64,000 bases of DNA from Pelodictyon phaeoclathratiforme BU-1 (GCF_000020645.1 NC_011060.1:2370501-2434500), one strand, 5' to 3'. Counted from the first letter of the stretch, positions 26,308 to 36,138 are shown. Notes: a model not told the origin generated them from the sequence alone. Made by a program: numbers and translations.

Positions 26308-27387
26308 CTAAAAGCGAACATGAGCCGACTGATTGAACGTGCTTCTTGCATGACGGTAACTGTCAATCATGTCCTCATCAAAGGTAAGCCCGGTCTCTTC
26401 AAAAAAACGTTTCCAGCCAATCCGGTTAATCCATTCACCCACTCTTTCCCAGGGACGCCCGCCCTCTTTGTAAGCAGAAAGAATTTTACCGACCGCCTCA
26501 GTGACCTCAGGCCAACGGGGTGGATTATTCGGCAGATTATGGGCAACTATACTCATTGTTGATGGCTTTGATCGGGCATTGCTGTTTTTCCCGCCGACCC
26601 AGATTGCAAATTTGGAATGTTCCGGGTGGTTGATCTCCATGGAAGGACAGGCGCCAAAGCAGGCTCCGCAGCAAATACACTTGGCCTCATCAACCATCAG
26701 TGAGCGTTTGCCATTGACCATGGTCGGGCGTATGGCTGCAACCGGACAACGGGTAACGGCTTTTGGCAACTCACAAATCATCGACAGGTTATCGTGATTA
26801 ATACGCGGCGGACGCGTGTGCTTCACAACGACCGCAATATCTGCCTGGCCACCACAGTTTATCGAACAGCAGGAGGTAGAGAGACGCACCTTGTTAGGCA
26901 TCTCCATATGGCGGAACTCATGATAGAGAGAGTCCATCATTGATTTGACGACACCGGATGCATCGGTTGCCGGAATATCGCAATGAAGCCAACCTTGTGT
27001 ATGAGAAACAGAAGAGACGCATGAGCCGGTTCCCCCAACAGGAAAACCCATCTCTTCAAGTTCCTTGATCATCAACTCAACATTTTCTTGCCGGGGTGTG
27101 AGGAACTCAACATTGTTCCGTATCGTGAAACGGAAATAGCCATCACAATATTTATCGGCAATATCACAAAGCCTGCGAACCATATCGACGGTATCCTGAC
27201 GGGGAGTTCCCGCCCGAACGGTATAGATGGCATCGCCGCTTTCGGCCACATGCTTCAAAACGCCGGGTTTTGGAATTTCATGATATTTCCACTTTCCGTA
27301 GTTTTTCCGAACAACGGGATGGAGTGCCTCCTCATAACTGTGAGGCCCCGACTCAACGGTTTTCCACTTTTTTTCAGGACTGCTCAT
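26308..27387 (-). CDS. dsrB: DsrB, dissimilatory sulfite reductase beta subunit
   Basis: A 359-residue siroheme/[4Fe-4S] enzyme subunit. Visible are GGTGSCVSSVSHTQGWLHC, the cluster Cys in STSCCSINCGGQ, and an inserted ferredoxin domain with CPVAAIRP and CICCGACFGACPSME. With DsrA it oxidises DsrC-bound sulfur to sulfite in the cytoplasm. It follows dsrA by 88 bp; the gap has a ribosome site (AAGGA) but no clear promoter. Confidence 0.96.
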   Translation of the reverse strand: MSSPEKKWKTVESGPHSYEEALHPVVRKNYGKWKYHEIPKPGVLKHVAESGDAIYTVRAGTPRQDTVDMVRRLCDIADKYCDGYFRFTIRNNVEFLTPRQENVELMIKELEEMGFPVGGTGSCVSSVSHTQGWLHCDIPATDASGVVKSMMDSLYHEFRHMEMPNKVRLSTSCCSINCGGQADIAVVVKHTRPPRINHDNLSMICELPKAVTRCPVAAIRPTMVNGKRSLMVDEAKCICCGACFGACPSMEINHPEHSKFAIWVGGKNSNARSKPSTMSIVAHNLPNNPPRWPEVTEAVGKILSAYKEGGRPWERVGEWINRIGWKRFFEETGLTFDEDMIDSYRHARSTFNQSAHVRF

Positions 27388-27475
27388 AAAATAGTATCCT
27401 TCCTTTGGGGCAGTTTACTGCCTTTTTATAGAGAATTGAATTTTTCGGCGCTTCAGCCGCAGCCAACCGGAATTA

Positions 27476-28729
27476 TCAGTATTTCGCCTTGAAGTATGGA
27501 TTATCACGCGGCCTTGTCACCATATTGATATCCACATCCATGCCCACACCCTCAAGAAACTGCTTGAGACCGACACGCTCAATGGTTTCACCAATTCTTT
27601 CGTGATCCAGTCCGTTATCATCCCACCAGTCGATAATTTGCTCTGTCAGCTCTGTAAACGCTTCAAGATCCTCTTCGCTCTCCATTTTCATGAACGGGAC
27701 AATCATCGACCCCATATTGACACCGACCTTGAGGGTATTTTTGCCACCCATCAAAAGAGAGATACCCCGCTCCTTGCCGGGAGAAAGCGCTTTTGGCATA
27801 GCATTCAGGCAATGCATGCAACGCACGCAATCCCTGCTGTCGATAACCATCTCACCCTCTTTGAGCGCGATTGCCTTGGTTGGACAGAGATTGATAACCT
27901 GGTTAACAAGAGCGTCGATACCTTTCTCTGCAATCCATGCCTTTACCTCATCAGGCTCAACCTGAATGGCATCTTTCCATGTACCAATGACAGCCAGATC
28001 GGAACGCATGATCGAATTTGTGCAATCATTGGGGCATCCGGAGAACTTGAATTTGATTTTATAGTTCCACTCAGGACGATGAAGGGCTCCAACGAAATGC
28101 TTCAGAAGTTTCAAATGCACTTCAAGGTTGTTATAACAGGCATTTTCACAACGGGCTTGACCAATACAGGAAACCGCTGTACGCATACCCGCACCAGCGC
28201 CACCAAGATCCCATCCTGCCTGGTTCAGCTCATCGAAGCAAGCCTGAACCTTGTCCTGTTCAATTCCCTGCAGCATGATATCACCGGTCTGACCATGCAA
28301 GGCTATCACACCACTGCCATACTTCTCCCAGATATCACAAAGCTGACGCATCATGGTTGTGTTGTAGTGCAACCCTGGCGCAGGCTGAATACGCATGGTA
28401 TGGAATTCGGTAGCCTCCGGAAATTTGTCTTTAATCATTGAATAACGAGTGATGACACCGGCGCCATATCCATCAACAGTAACAAGACCGCCTTTCCAGT
28501 AGCCCATCTTGGTGTTGTAGGAGTATTCAAGCTGATCCATCACACCCCGGAGCATTGGCTTCCGGGTTCTTTCGGCAAGTTCCTTGAAACCGCTGATAAA
28601 ACTCGGCCAAGGACCTTTTTCCAATTCGTCAAGCATGGGTGTCGGGTGCAGAAATTGTTCATTCCCTGCCAGACCGGCATCATTGCCATTATTTACCTCT
28701 TGTGAAGCAGCATCTTTAGCACCTTCCAT
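27476..28729 (-). CDS. dsrA: DsrA, dissimilatory sulfite reductase alpha subunit
   Basis: A 417-residue catalytic subunit. Siroheme and cluster Cys are seen in SCIGQARCENACYN and SGCPNDCTNS, and the ferredoxin insert in CPTKAIAL and CVRCMHCLNAMP. The ATG at 28729 (MEGAKDAASQ) has an AAAGGAGG ribosome site directly upstream; the in-frame GTG seven codons earlier would contain that site and is unlikely. dsrC lies 55 bp upstream. Confidence 0.97.
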   Translation of the reverse strand: MEGAKDAASQEVNNGNDAGLAGNEQFLHPTPMLDELEKGPWPSFISGFKELAERTRKPMLRGVMDQLEYSYNTKMGYWKGGLVTVDGYGAGVITRYSMIKDKFPEATEFHTMRIQPAPGLHYNTTMMRQLCDIWEKYGSGVIALHGQTGDIMLQGIEQDKVQACFDELNQAGWDLGGAGAGMRTAVSCIGQARCENACYNNLEVHLKLLKHFVGALHRPEWNYKIKFKFSGCPNDCTNSIMRSDLAVIGTWKDAIQVEPDEVKAWIAEKGIDALVNQVINLCPTKAIALKEGEMVIDSRDCVRCMHCLNAMPKALSPGKERGISLLMGGKNTLKVGVNMGSMIVPFMKMESEEDLEAFTELTEQIIDWWDDNGLDHERIGETIERVGLKQFLEGVGMDVDINMVTRPRDNPYFKAKY

Positions 28730-28784
28730 TAGTAACCTCCTTTGATTCACAGTAAATTCGGGTCAGCAACAAGCTTTCCGTCTC

Positions 28785-29120
28785 TTAAACGCAACCCGTG
28801 GGCTTTGGTAGTCCTGCAACCTTACAAGCCTGCAGACCCGGACCTTTCGGAAAGAGGCCATAGAGGAATTCAGAAGCAGCTTTTTTGTCCATATTATTTT
28901 CAGCAGCAATAGCCTTGGTAAGCACCTTGACAGCAGGAGCGATCTGATACTCATCATAATAACGACGGAGAAACCTTACAATATTCCAATGCTCTTCGGT
29001 CATGTCGATCTCCTCTCCTTCTGCCAATATCTTCGCGAGATCCTCCGACCAATCATCAAGGTTAATCAGATAACCGTTCTCATCAGTTTCATAACAGACG
29101 CCATTAAACTCAATTCCCAT
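28785..29120 (-). CDS. dsrC: DsrC, sulfur carrier protein substrate of DsrAB
   Basis: A 111-residue protein ending CKVAGLPKPTGCV, with the two strictly conserved Cys of the flexible C-terminal arm ten residues apart. DsrC carries sulfur as a persulfide or trisulfide between DsrEFH, DsrAB and DsrMKJOP. WNIVRFLRRYYDEYQIAP is the family core. It is probably the first gene of the main dsr transcript, as 230 bp separate it from dsrN. Confidence 0.97.
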   Translation of the reverse strand: MGIEFNGVCYETDENGYLINLDDWSEDLAKILAEGEEIDMTEEHWNIVRFLRRYYDEYQIAPAVKVLTKAIAAENNMDKKAASEFLYGLFPKGPGLQACKVAGLPKPTGCV

Positions 29121-29351
29121 GGTTCTCTCCTTCAGTGATATTTTATAAAAAAACTATTTTCCCCTTCTCTTGATCACGAACAACAAAAAGCGTGCTTCGT
29201 GTAAAACAAGCACTTAACGCAACGGTATGGGTACATGATCATATAGTGATGTATGCTAACAGTTTGTCACTAATTTTCCAAACGAAGCAAGAATATTTCG
29301 GGATAAAAATCCGTTTTTTTTATGCTGATTTTGAGGTGGCCTTCACCCCTC
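29121..29351 (-). promoter_or_regulatory. Likely promoter region of the dsrC-led transcript
   Basis: The dsrN-dsrC gap is AT-rich in its middle. It holds ATATAGTGATGTATG (29241-29255) and AACAGTTTG (29259-29267), which resemble the ACTRTAT half-sites upstream of dsrE2, tauE and fadL, but in a looser layout. I see no decisive -35/-10 pair. Confidence 0.3.
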
Positions 29352-30746
29352 TCAACGGCCGCTCTCCTTGAATGCTGATGCCAGAGAGAGAAACGTTTCA
29401 GCCCACTCCGGATTACCGATAACATGCAGGTGCGCAAACGATGCAAAAAGATTACGATAAAGAACCCCGTCACTCTCTCCGGTTATTCCGCTTCCCCGCG
29501 TAACATCAAACTGATAGGAACAGCCAGCGGGCGGCATAACAGGCCTTGCATAATGAAACTCATGAGCCCTGATCTGCGTACCCTTTCGAAACCAGGGGGA
29601 GTCCGTCCTGCTCCTGAGATCAAGATATCCATGCCCTGCAGGATGACGGGCAAAACCGATATCAATGGGCAGAATACCGGCAAGGGAGACCGTTTTCCCT
29701 CCATAAGAGGCATTCCGGCAAAGATAGATCAACCCTCCACACTCTGCATAAAGCGGCATACCAGCTTCCACCCGTTCGCGCACATCCCTCAAAAGTCCCC
29801 TGTTGGCGCTTAAAACATCAAAAAAAAGTTCCGGGAAGCCTCCCCCCAGATAGAGCGCATCAAGATCCGGCAAAGAACGCTCCTCCAGAGAGTTGATAAA
29901 AACCAGATCCGCTCCATTGTTCTTCAGTGCATCAAGGTTGTCAGGATAGTAAAATGAGAAGGCTGCGTCCAGGAATACGCCTATCCTCGCTCTTCCTGTA
30001 CACCTCTTCCCAAAACAGTCAACCTTCCCCATCAGCATCGGTGGCGCCTGATAAAAAAGCGATTGAATTGCCTTCATGTCACAATAATGCGCTATCCGAT
30101 CTGCTGCACCCCGAATAAACCTTTCGGCATCAGTAATCTCTCCGACTGTTGTCAGTCCAAGATGGCGTTCAGGAATAACCAGTTCCTTGTCATATGGAAG
30201 TGCACCCAACACGGGTACGTTGCAGTACTGCTCAATCGCTGCTTTCTGTTTTTCACCCTGACGTGAACTTGTTACCTGATTCAAGATCACACCGGCAATA
30301 TGCACCTTCGGCGGCATTGCCTGCATACCCAGAACAAGCGCGGCGATCCCCCTGTTCATTTTTCTGCTGTCAACGACAAGCAAGACCGGTGTATCAAGCA
30401 ATTGGGCAAGCCCGGCGCTACTGTCGGAACCATCGAGAGAGAGACCATCATGCAACCCATGATTACCTTCAACAAGAGCAAGGCAGTTCTCCCCAATACA
30501 ACTCTTCCCCTGAAAAGAGGCAAGGCACCCGGCCCTCCCCATCAGGTAGGGATCAAGATTATAGCATTCGTTGCCGGAAGCAAGTTTATGCCACATTGGA
30601 TCGATATAGTCCGGCCCCTTCTTGAAACTCCTGACAGAGACTCCCTGCGCTGAGAGATACGACGAAATACCGAGGCTGAGCATGGTCTTGCCGGCACTCT
30701 TGTGTGGAGCCGAAATCATCAAACGTGGCAAGTTTTCCAAATGCAT
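29352..30746 (-). CDS. dsrN: DsrN, siroheme amidase (CobB/CbiA family)
   Basis: A 464-residue glutamine-dependent amidase related to cobyrinic acid a,c-diamide synthase. It has an N-terminal P-loop-like ATP site (ISAPHKSAGKTMLSLGIS, about residues 12-29), KKGPDYIDPMWH, and a class I glutamine amidotransferase half with the nucleophile in MPLYAECGGLIYLCR (about residue 345). It converts siroheme to siroheme amide for DsrAB. First of the named dsr genes; the sulfur-trafficking genes tusA, rhd and dsrE2 lie upstream. Confidence 0.93.
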   Translation of the reverse strand: MHLENLPRLMISAPHKSAGKTMLSLGISSYLSAQGVSVRSFKKGPDYIDPMWHKLASGNECYNLDPYLMGRAGCLASFQGKSCIGENCLALVEGNHGLHDGLSLDGSDSSAGLAQLLDTPVLLVVDSRKMNRGIAALVLGMQAMPPKVHIAGVILNQVTSSRQGEKQKAAIEQYCNVPVLGALPYDKELVIPERHLGLTTVGEITDAERFIRGAADRIAHYCDMKAIQSLFYQAPPMLMGKVDCFGKRCTGRARIGVFLDAAFSFYYPDNLDALKNNGADLVFINSLEERSLPDLDALYLGGGFPELFFDVLSANRGLLRDVRERVEAGMPLYAECGGLIYLCRNASYGGKTVSLAGILPIDIGFARHPAGHGYLDLRSRTDSPWFRKGTQIRAHEFHYARPVMPPAGCSYQFDVTRGSGITGESDGVLYRNLFASFAHLHVIGNPEWAETFLSLASAFKESGR

Positions 30747-30852
30747 TTCATCCCCTTGCGGCCCTCTAAAGAAGGACTCATGTTTAACCAGCTTCTTTAT
30801 AAGACAGAACCAATCAACAAAACAAGAGAGTTACGCTCTTCTCATCCTCAGC

Positions 30853-31086
30853 TTATTTCTTCCTGATCATGAAGGTATGCACATTTGAGGCCTCGGTATG
30901 AGAAACAAGCTCATGACCGGTACGCTTTGCCCATGAAGCCATATCATTGACTGAACCAGGATCGGTAGCGGTCATTTTCAGTATCTCGCCACTGTTCAGT
31001 GAATCAATAGCTTTTTTTGTTTTCAGAATCGGCAGGGGACAATTCAGCCCTTCGCAATTCAGCTCGATGTTTGCAGTTTCACTCAT
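30853..31086 (-). CDS. tusA: TusA family sulfur carrier
   Basis: A 77-residue SirA/TusA protein with the conserved CPLPILKTKKA motif (CPxP; the Cys carries sulfane sulfur). It is thought to accept sulfur from the rhodanese next door and pass it to DsrEFH. It sits between rhodanese and dsrN, a grouping conserved in dsr-type sulfur oxidisers. Confidence 0.95.
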   Translation of the reverse strand: MSETANIELNCEGLNCPLPILKTKKAIDSLNSGEILKMTATDPGSVNDMASWAKRTGHELVSHTEASNVHTFMIRKK

Positions 31087-31144
31087 ATCAATGCTCCTGA
31101 TTCTATATTGTTAGATCTCTTTTATTCCAATGCAAAACACACTT

Positions 31145-31612
31145 CTAAACCCCTGGTGACCGTTGATCGGCGCGAAGCTTTGCCATAAAGTAATCGTCTG
31201 CTTCTGCAGGCTCAACCATGCTCCCGGCACTGCTCCAGAGAGGTTCTTCATAATCATTCCACCCCCTCAATCCCGTCCGCAACGAAACCGCATGTTCATA
31301 ACCAAGCAACTGCATGGAGTGCACCGCAAGAACACTGCGATACCCTGAACGGCAAACCACGATAATCTCCCGCATTCTGGCTTTAACCAGTTCCGGCACA
31401 GTTTCCTCATAATCCCATTCACAGGCAGATTCAAGAATACCCCTCGGAACATTTACAGACTCTCTGATATGCAGAAGAGCAAACTCATAAGGCTCACGTA
31501 CATCAAGAATCAGCAAATCAGGATTCTCTCCAATGCGCTCAACCAGATCCCAGGGCATAATCTCTTTGACCCCAGGCAAACAGTTCCGAACAAGATCAAG
31601 ATAACGCAACAT
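31145..31612 (-). CDS. Cytoplasmic rhodanese-like sulfurtransferase
   Basis: A 155-residue single-domain rhodanese with the active-site loop CRSGYRS (about residues 88-94) and the DVREPYEFALLHI strand. It has no signal peptide. In rhd-tusA-dsrE2 clusters it mobilises sulfane sulfur onto TusA. The N-terminal 20 residues (LDLVRNCLPGVKEI) are an extension. Confidence 0.9.
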   Translation of the reverse strand: MLRYLDLVRNCLPGVKEIMPWDLVERIGENPDLLILDVREPYEFALLHIRESVNVPRGILESACEWDYEETVPELVKARMREIIVVCRSGYRSVLAVHSMQLLGYEHAVSLRTGLRGWNDYEEPLWSSAGSMVEPAEADDYFMAKLRADQRSPGV

Positions 31613-31707
31613 ATCTTTCTGTGGTCAGTTACCGTTACTCACTGCGGAGAGGCGTTTGGCGATTCAACACGCTGCGCACCGCCTTGACAGAATGCGTTCC
31701 TTTTTTT

Positions 31708-32217
31708 TCAGATAAAAAGCGAGATATTGGCATCGGCAGCATACTCGAGAAAAGTGGCCGCTCCACCATACTCAACACCATCAATAAACTGCTCCTTTTC
31801 AAATCCAAAAACCTCCATGGTCATCTGGCAGGCAATGAATCGAACACCAAACTCCTGACACATGCCCCTGAGTTGCTCAATTGTGGCAACACCTTTCTTT
31901 TTGAAGGTCTCCTTCATCAGCATGGTCGCCATGTTATCAAAACCGGGAACATTACCGGAAATGATGTTCGGCACCGGCCAGTTAAAAGACTGAAACTCCT
32001 TGCTGCCGAAGGGCATTTTCATGGGCATGGCAGGATTACTGTGAGGAGAGACCTTGGCGTCGATCTCTTTTTTCAGCAACGGCAGCCCATAAAAGGTAAA
32101 GAAAATAACCGCTTCCATATCCATGGCCGCAGCAGTTGAAGCAAGAATGAAGGGAGGATATGCCCAGTCAAGTGAGCCCTGTGATGCAATGATTGCAAGT
32201 TTTTTTGTGTCAGCCAT
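31708..32217 (-). CDS. dsrE2: DsrE2, DsrE/DsrF-like protein
   Basis: A 169-residue DsrE2 family protein (KKLAIIASQGSLDWAYPPFILA, then GVRFIACQMTMEVFGFEKEQF with the conserved Cys at about residue 130). It completes the rhd-tusA-dsrE2 sulfur-trafficking set. First gene of the minus-strand run that leads into tusA and dsrN; a candidate operator lies upstream at 32297-32324. Confidence 0.92.
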   Translation of the reverse strand: MADTKKLAIIASQGSLDWAYPPFILASTAAAMDMEAVIFFTFYGLPLLKKEIDAKVSPHSNPAMPMKMPFGSKEFQSFNWPVPNIISGNVPGFDNMATMLMKETFKKKGVATIEQLRGMCQEFGVRFIACQMTMEVFGFEKEQFIDGVEYGGAATFLEYAADANISLFI

Positions 32218-32296
32218 GCTTATTCTCCTTGATTACGCTTTCCTGAAATTAATTACCTGTATTTAGCGAGATCTCTTCTTTGGAACCCGACAGAAG

Positions 32297-32324
32297 AACT
32301 ATATATCCATATAACCATACAGTT
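32297..32324. promoter_or_regulatory. AT-rich inverted repeat upstream of dsrE2
   Basis: AACTATAT (32297-32304) and ATACAGTT (32317-32324) form an inverted pair with one mismatch, 80 bp before the dsrE2 start. The first 23 bases match the palindrome upstream of the FadL-type gene at 19 positions, so one regulator may bind both. Confidence 0.4.
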
Positions 32325-32375
32325 GCAAAAAAAACTCATAAAAACATACAAAGCAAAGTCGAACCCTGTGCGAGG

Positions 32376-32789
32376 TCAATGACCCCCGGAGATTATCCCC
32401 GTAGCAGCAAAAACAAGAACCAATACCTGCAGCAGCGCAATCAAAGTATAAATACGATCTTTTTCCCTGAAAAACAGCGGTATAATGACGACAAGGCAGA
32501 GCATCGTTACCGATGAAAGGTAGATGATTGAGAGATAACTGAGAACATCACCCCGGCCCAATTGTGTAACCCAGTCCCATCCAGATGGCACCGGTACCGC
32601 TTTGTGCAATTCTGCCGCCCGAAGATGCCAGTTCATGGCTATTTCGGCAGGAGAAACGGCGGAAGGAAGCAATTGAAAAACATAGATCACATAACCCGCT
32701 GCAACAAAAATCATTCCCAAGGTCGAAGTCCATGAGAGGACATTGGCATAGGTCAACTGAATCCGGTTTGCGTGAAGTTGTTCTTTCAT
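32376..32789 (-). CDS. DUF1634 family membrane protein
   Basis: A 137-residue protein with three transmembrane segments (about residues 22-42, 83-104, 114-132) and a short polar loop after the first. DUF1634 proteins are regularly found next to TauE/SafE permeases and are thought to be their small subunits; here it follows such a permease by 18 bp on the same strand. Confidence 0.8.
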   Translation of the reverse strand: MKEQLHANRIQLTYANVLSWTSTLGMIFVAAGYVIYVFQLLPSAVSPAEIAMNWHLRAAELHKAVPVPSGWDWVTQLGRGDVLSYLSIIYLSSVTMLCLVVIIPLFFREKDRIYTLIALLQVLVLVFAATGIISGGH

Positions 32790-32807
32790 GGTAATAATTA
32801 ATCGTCG

Positions 32808-33764
32808 TCAGATTCCGAATCCTTTTAAAAGCGCTCTCAATCCCGCTGCTGCAAGCAAAGTAATAACAAGGCGTCTGACAACACGGGTATGCACCTTTGT
32901 CAAAAGCTTTGCCCCAATTTTTGTGCCGATCATCATGCCGGCAACCGATGGAATTGCGATAAGAGGAAGTACCGCTCCCTTGTGCAGATAGACCCATGCT
33001 GCAGCGGTATCATTGATAGAAAGCACAAAAATACTGGTAGCAACCGAAACTCTCAGCGGAACGCCAAGAACAAGATTGAAGACCGGTACATTCGCCCATC
33101 CGGCACCCAGCCCGAACATTCCTGCCATAAATCCAATCACAACAAAAAGAAAGAGACCAATTGGCGTACGATGGATCTGCCAACTGACATCCTTACCAAG
33201 CTGTTCATCGTAATAGATGCCATAGATATGCAATATTTTGGACAGGTTATCCGGCTCTGTGATCTCAGGATATGCTGAATTTTTTGAAAGAAGCATGATT
33301 ACTGAAATACCGAGAATTGCCGCTCCAAGAGACAATTGGACAATATTTTCCGGCATGGCCAAGCCAACCATCGCACCGGCTATTGAACTGATTGAAGCAA
33401 TCAATGCCATGGAAAGAGCCAATTTGAGATTGGCAAGCCCTTTCTTGAGCAAGGGAGCCCCGGCTGAAAGAGCTCCGGAAAGCGCCACAAGCAATCCCGC
33501 ACCCCGAACAAAGTCAATATGAAACGGGAAAAAACTGCTTACAATAGGAACAAACAGCACTCCCCCTCCAACGCCTCCAATAACGGCAACGATACCGAGA
33601 AAAAAAGAAAAGATAAACAGCGCGATCTCCCAAACCCACCATGCGGTCTCCACAACAGGCTCAGGTGGCACGGCAAAAACTGCTGTCGGAAAAAAGAGCA
33701 GCATCCCTGTCAGCATGACCGGTAATAAAAGAGAGGTGATTGATGAATGACCTTTTTGAATCAT
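32808..33764 (-). CDS. TauE/SafE family sulfite/organosulfonate permease
   Basis: A 318-residue membrane protein with about nine helices in two repeated halves, each with the family pattern GIVAVIGGVGGGVLFVPIV and GFMAGMFGLGAGWANVPVFNLVLGVPL. Family members export sulfite or sulfoacetate. In this setting export of sulfite made by reverse DsrAB is likely (inference). Predicted first gene of a two-gene unit with the DUF1634 partner. Confidence 0.85.
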   Translation of the reverse strand: MIQKGHSSITSLLLPVMLTGMLLFFPTAVFAVPPEPVVETAWWVWEIALFIFSFFLGIVAVIGGVGGGVLFVPIVSSFFPFHIDFVRGAGLLVALSGALSAGAPLLKKGLANLKLALSMALIASISSIAGAMVGLAMPENIVQLSLGAAILGISVIMLLSKNSAYPEITEPDNLSKILHIYGIYYDEQLGKDVSWQIHRTPIGLFLFVVIGFMAGMFGLGAGWANVPVFNLVLGVPLRVSVATSIFVLSINDTAAAWVYLHKGAVLPLIAIPSVAGMMIGTKIGAKLLTKVHTRVVRRLVITLLAAAGLRALLKGFGI

Positions 33765-33852
33765 GGCTGTACACTCAATTTTTGAACGATAAACGTTTTT
33801 TTCATCAGATCACGCCAAAACGAAGGAAGATGGCCGAAAAAACACCAATTAA

Positions 33853-33873
33853 GTTACTGTATTGTTATATAAT
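33853..33873. promoter_or_regulatory. Candidate operator upstream of the TauE/SafE gene
   Basis: ACTGTAT (33856-33862) and ATATAAT (33867-33873) form a short inverted pair. On the minus strand the stretch matches 15 of 18 bases of the dsrE2 upstream motif (ATATAAC.ATACAGT core). It lies about 90-110 bp before the permease start. Confidence 0.3.
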
Positions 33874-34018
33874 TGAAGATTGTTATTTTAAGAAAAGAAA
33901 TTTGCTCTTCAAAAAAGAAAATGAGAACAAGAGCAAATCTCCTCTCTTTGCTGGTCAACATTCGTGCCGGATGGTGCAGAGCAGAAAGCTGCCCGGAACA
34001 ACCCCTGGAACAACCCAC

Positions 34019-34612
34019 TTACCGGGTGGAAAAGTATGCCCTCTCCTTGTTGAGAGAATAACCCCAAGGCAAACCCGCATTCTTCCATCCGTTTACCAGG
34101 CGGCGACCTTTGTTCACTCCCTCTTTTGCCATATCGCCCTCAAAACCATCATAGACAGAATAGACATTGGTATAACCAGCCTGACTCAGGAGATTGGCTG
34201 CGCCTGCACTGCGATCACCAGAGCGACAGATCAGAACAACAGCATCAGAATTTTTCAAGCCCCGCACTTGCAATGCCTCGGCAACCTTCAGGGTAAAGCT
34301 GGAGTTGGGATTCATCAGAAAGCGCTCTTTTTTACTGTCCCATGTTGAGTAGTCATCCTGCATGAAGGGAATATTGATATCTACCTGATCAGCAATGCCA
34401 ACATATTCGGTTTCTGCTGCTGTACGTACATCAACAAATAAAACAGTGGCGGGGTTGTTGCCCTTCATCTCAAGAGCCTCTTTTGCCGAGAGATATTTAC
34501 CCGATACAGTTTGCTTGGTTACCGGCAATTTGGCGGGATCAAAGGTATCCGCCTGGACTGCAGAACAGGAAAGCAAAAAAAGTGTTGCGAAGAGCAGCGT
34601 AATTTTTCTCAT
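34019..34612 (-). CDS. Secreted rhodanese-like protein
   Basis: A 197-residue protein with an N-terminal signal sequence (MRKITLLFATLFLLSCSAVQA; either signal peptidase I cleavage after AQA or LSC as a lipobox). A single rhodanese domain has the active-site loop CRSGDRSAGA and VLFVDVRTAAETEYVG. The C terminus (VNGWKNAGLPWGY) is typical of periplasmic rhodaneses near sulfur-oxidation genes. I chose the ATG at 34612; nine upstream codons would spoil the signal peptide. Confidence 0.85.
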   Translation of the reverse strand: MRKITLLFATLFLLSCSAVQADTFDPAKLPVTKQTVSGKYLSAKEALEMKGNNPATVLFVDVRTAAETEYVGIADQVDINIPFMQDDYSTWDSKKERFLMNPNSSFTLKVAEALQVRGLKNSDAVVLICRSGDRSAGAANLLSQAGYTNVYSVYDGFEGDMAKEGVNKGRRLVNGWKNAGLPWGYSLNKERAYFSTR

Positions 34613-34710
34613 AATACAAGTTGAATTATTGTTAAACAATCTGTTGCCTTATCTGAAAATCTTCGTTTTGCTCCTTCCTGGAGCAGAAAGATGAGCACCC
34701 CTCCCCACCG

Positions 34711-36138
34711 TTACAATTGGTGTGCATAGTTCAGCGACCAGTTCATCTGGCTGTGACTGATGACCAGACCATCGGCATTGGTTGCCGTTACTTCCGGGAC
34801 AAACACAAGTGCGGCGGAAACTGTTGATTTATCCGTCAACTTATAACCGAAACCACCGGTATAATGATTTTCGGTAATCGCAGGAAACATCGGATTAAGA
34901 TAGCTGTCCGGAACAGGATTGGTCGAAAAACTTGCCCCTGCACGAAGTGCAAGCCGCTCCGATGCCTTATACTGCACACCGATTGAATAAATCCACTGAT
35001 CATCCCAATTCTGGGTCATATCCACATCAAGTGTCTGTCCCTGAAACGGGCCGTTCGATGCAGAATTGTCGGCAATAAAAGTGGTGCTGAATTTGCTCAT
35101 TGCCCATGACCAGTCCAGATATTTGACATCACCGACAATCATCCAGCGCTTTGCCGGATAGAGGGCAAGACCTGCCGCCCAGGTTTCCGGCCACCCAAAA
35201 TTCTTGACCTTGATGGTGCCACTGACCGATACCGGATCGGATTGAGTGAATGCCGGCCCTGCTCCTGAAAAAGAGAGCGTCGCCCTTGAACTCTTCATAT
35301 CAGAGAGCGCTATCCTTGAGTGATAAGTGGCCCCGATGGTCAGAAGATTGCTGAACTTGTGTGTAAATCCCGTCTTGAACCCCGATCCATACCCGACCGC
35401 CTCACCCATAAATGGAGTGCCATTGGAAAAGTCAAAACGAACATAATTAACGTCAGTAATCGCGCCAGAACTGATGAATGAACCGAGTGTATTAAACATG
35501 GAGCCACTGACCGAGCCACCCTGGCCCTGCATTGCCATCCCGGCAAAATGAGCGCCATCCATATCCATCTGCAGATCCATGCTTCCCCAGATAAGATCGA
35601 GTGATGCACCAATGGTCGTATTTGGAGTGAGATTCCAGGCAAGAGGAAACATCAGGCGACCGATACCAACTTCTGATCGAATAGCCTCGCCACTCAGAGG
35701 AACTGCTCCACTCATAGACATGGGCATCCCGTACTGGAAAAGGGGGGAATTTTTGCCATACTCCGTTCCCATCCCACCCTGGGCAAGAACAGCCACACCC
35801 CAGGCAATGCTGCCATCTTTTCTCATATAGGAAAGAGAGGGCATGTAGTATGCTGTTCCTTCAGACTTGTCTGACAAAGAGCCATACCCGACCGACACAT
35901 CTGGGTGAAGCCCCCTGATACCAAGGCCAATCTCTTCCTGGCCATTTTTCATCATCCCAAGTGTCGCCGGATTATTCATCACGGCAGAGTTACCCGTATC
36001 AAAGGCCATACCAGCTCCACCGAGAGCATGTGATTTGGCGCCATACCCCTCAAGGTTCATGCCGTTCGTAGCAAATGCTGTTGATGACTCCAGGAGCGCG
36101 ACCAGAAGAGTCGCACATACTACAAATTTTCTGGTCAT
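34711..36138 (-). CDS. FadL/OmpP1/TodX family outer membrane channel
   Basis: A 475-residue outer-membrane beta-barrel of the FadL family. It has a cleavable signal peptide (to about residue 23, AFA), then the N-terminal hatch motif TNGMNLEGYGAKSHALGGAGMAFDTGNSAVMNNPATL, written here in parts: GYGAKSHALGGAG and AVMNNPATLG. The family carries hydrophobic compounds across the outer membrane. Beside dsr genes it has been suggested to move hydrophobic sulfur species, but that is inference. A 14-bp palindrome lies about 180-220 bp upstream. Confidence 0.9.
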   Translation of the reverse strand: MTRKFVVCATLLVALLESSTAFATNGMNLEGYGAKSHALGGAGMAFDTGNSAVMNNPATLGMMKNGQEEIGLGIRGLHPDVSVGYGSLSDKSEGTAYYMPSLSYMRKDGSIAWGVAVLAQGGMGTEYGKNSPLFQYGMPMSMSGAVPLSGEAIRSEVGIGRLMFPLAWNLTPNTTIGASLDLIWGSMDLQMDMDGAHFAGMAMQGQGGSVSGSMFNTLGSFISSGAITDVNYVRFDFSNGTPFMGEAVGYGSGFKTGFTHKFSNLLTIGATYHSRIALSDMKSSRATLSFSGAGPAFTQSDPVSVSGTIKVKNFGWPETWAAGLALYPAKRWMIVGDVKYLDWSWAMSKFSTTFIADNSASNGPFQGQTLDVDMTQNWDDQWIYSIGVQYKASERLALRAGASFSTNPVPDSYLNPMFPAITENHYTGGFGYKLTDKSTVSAALVFVPEVTATNADGLVISHSQMNWSLNYAHQL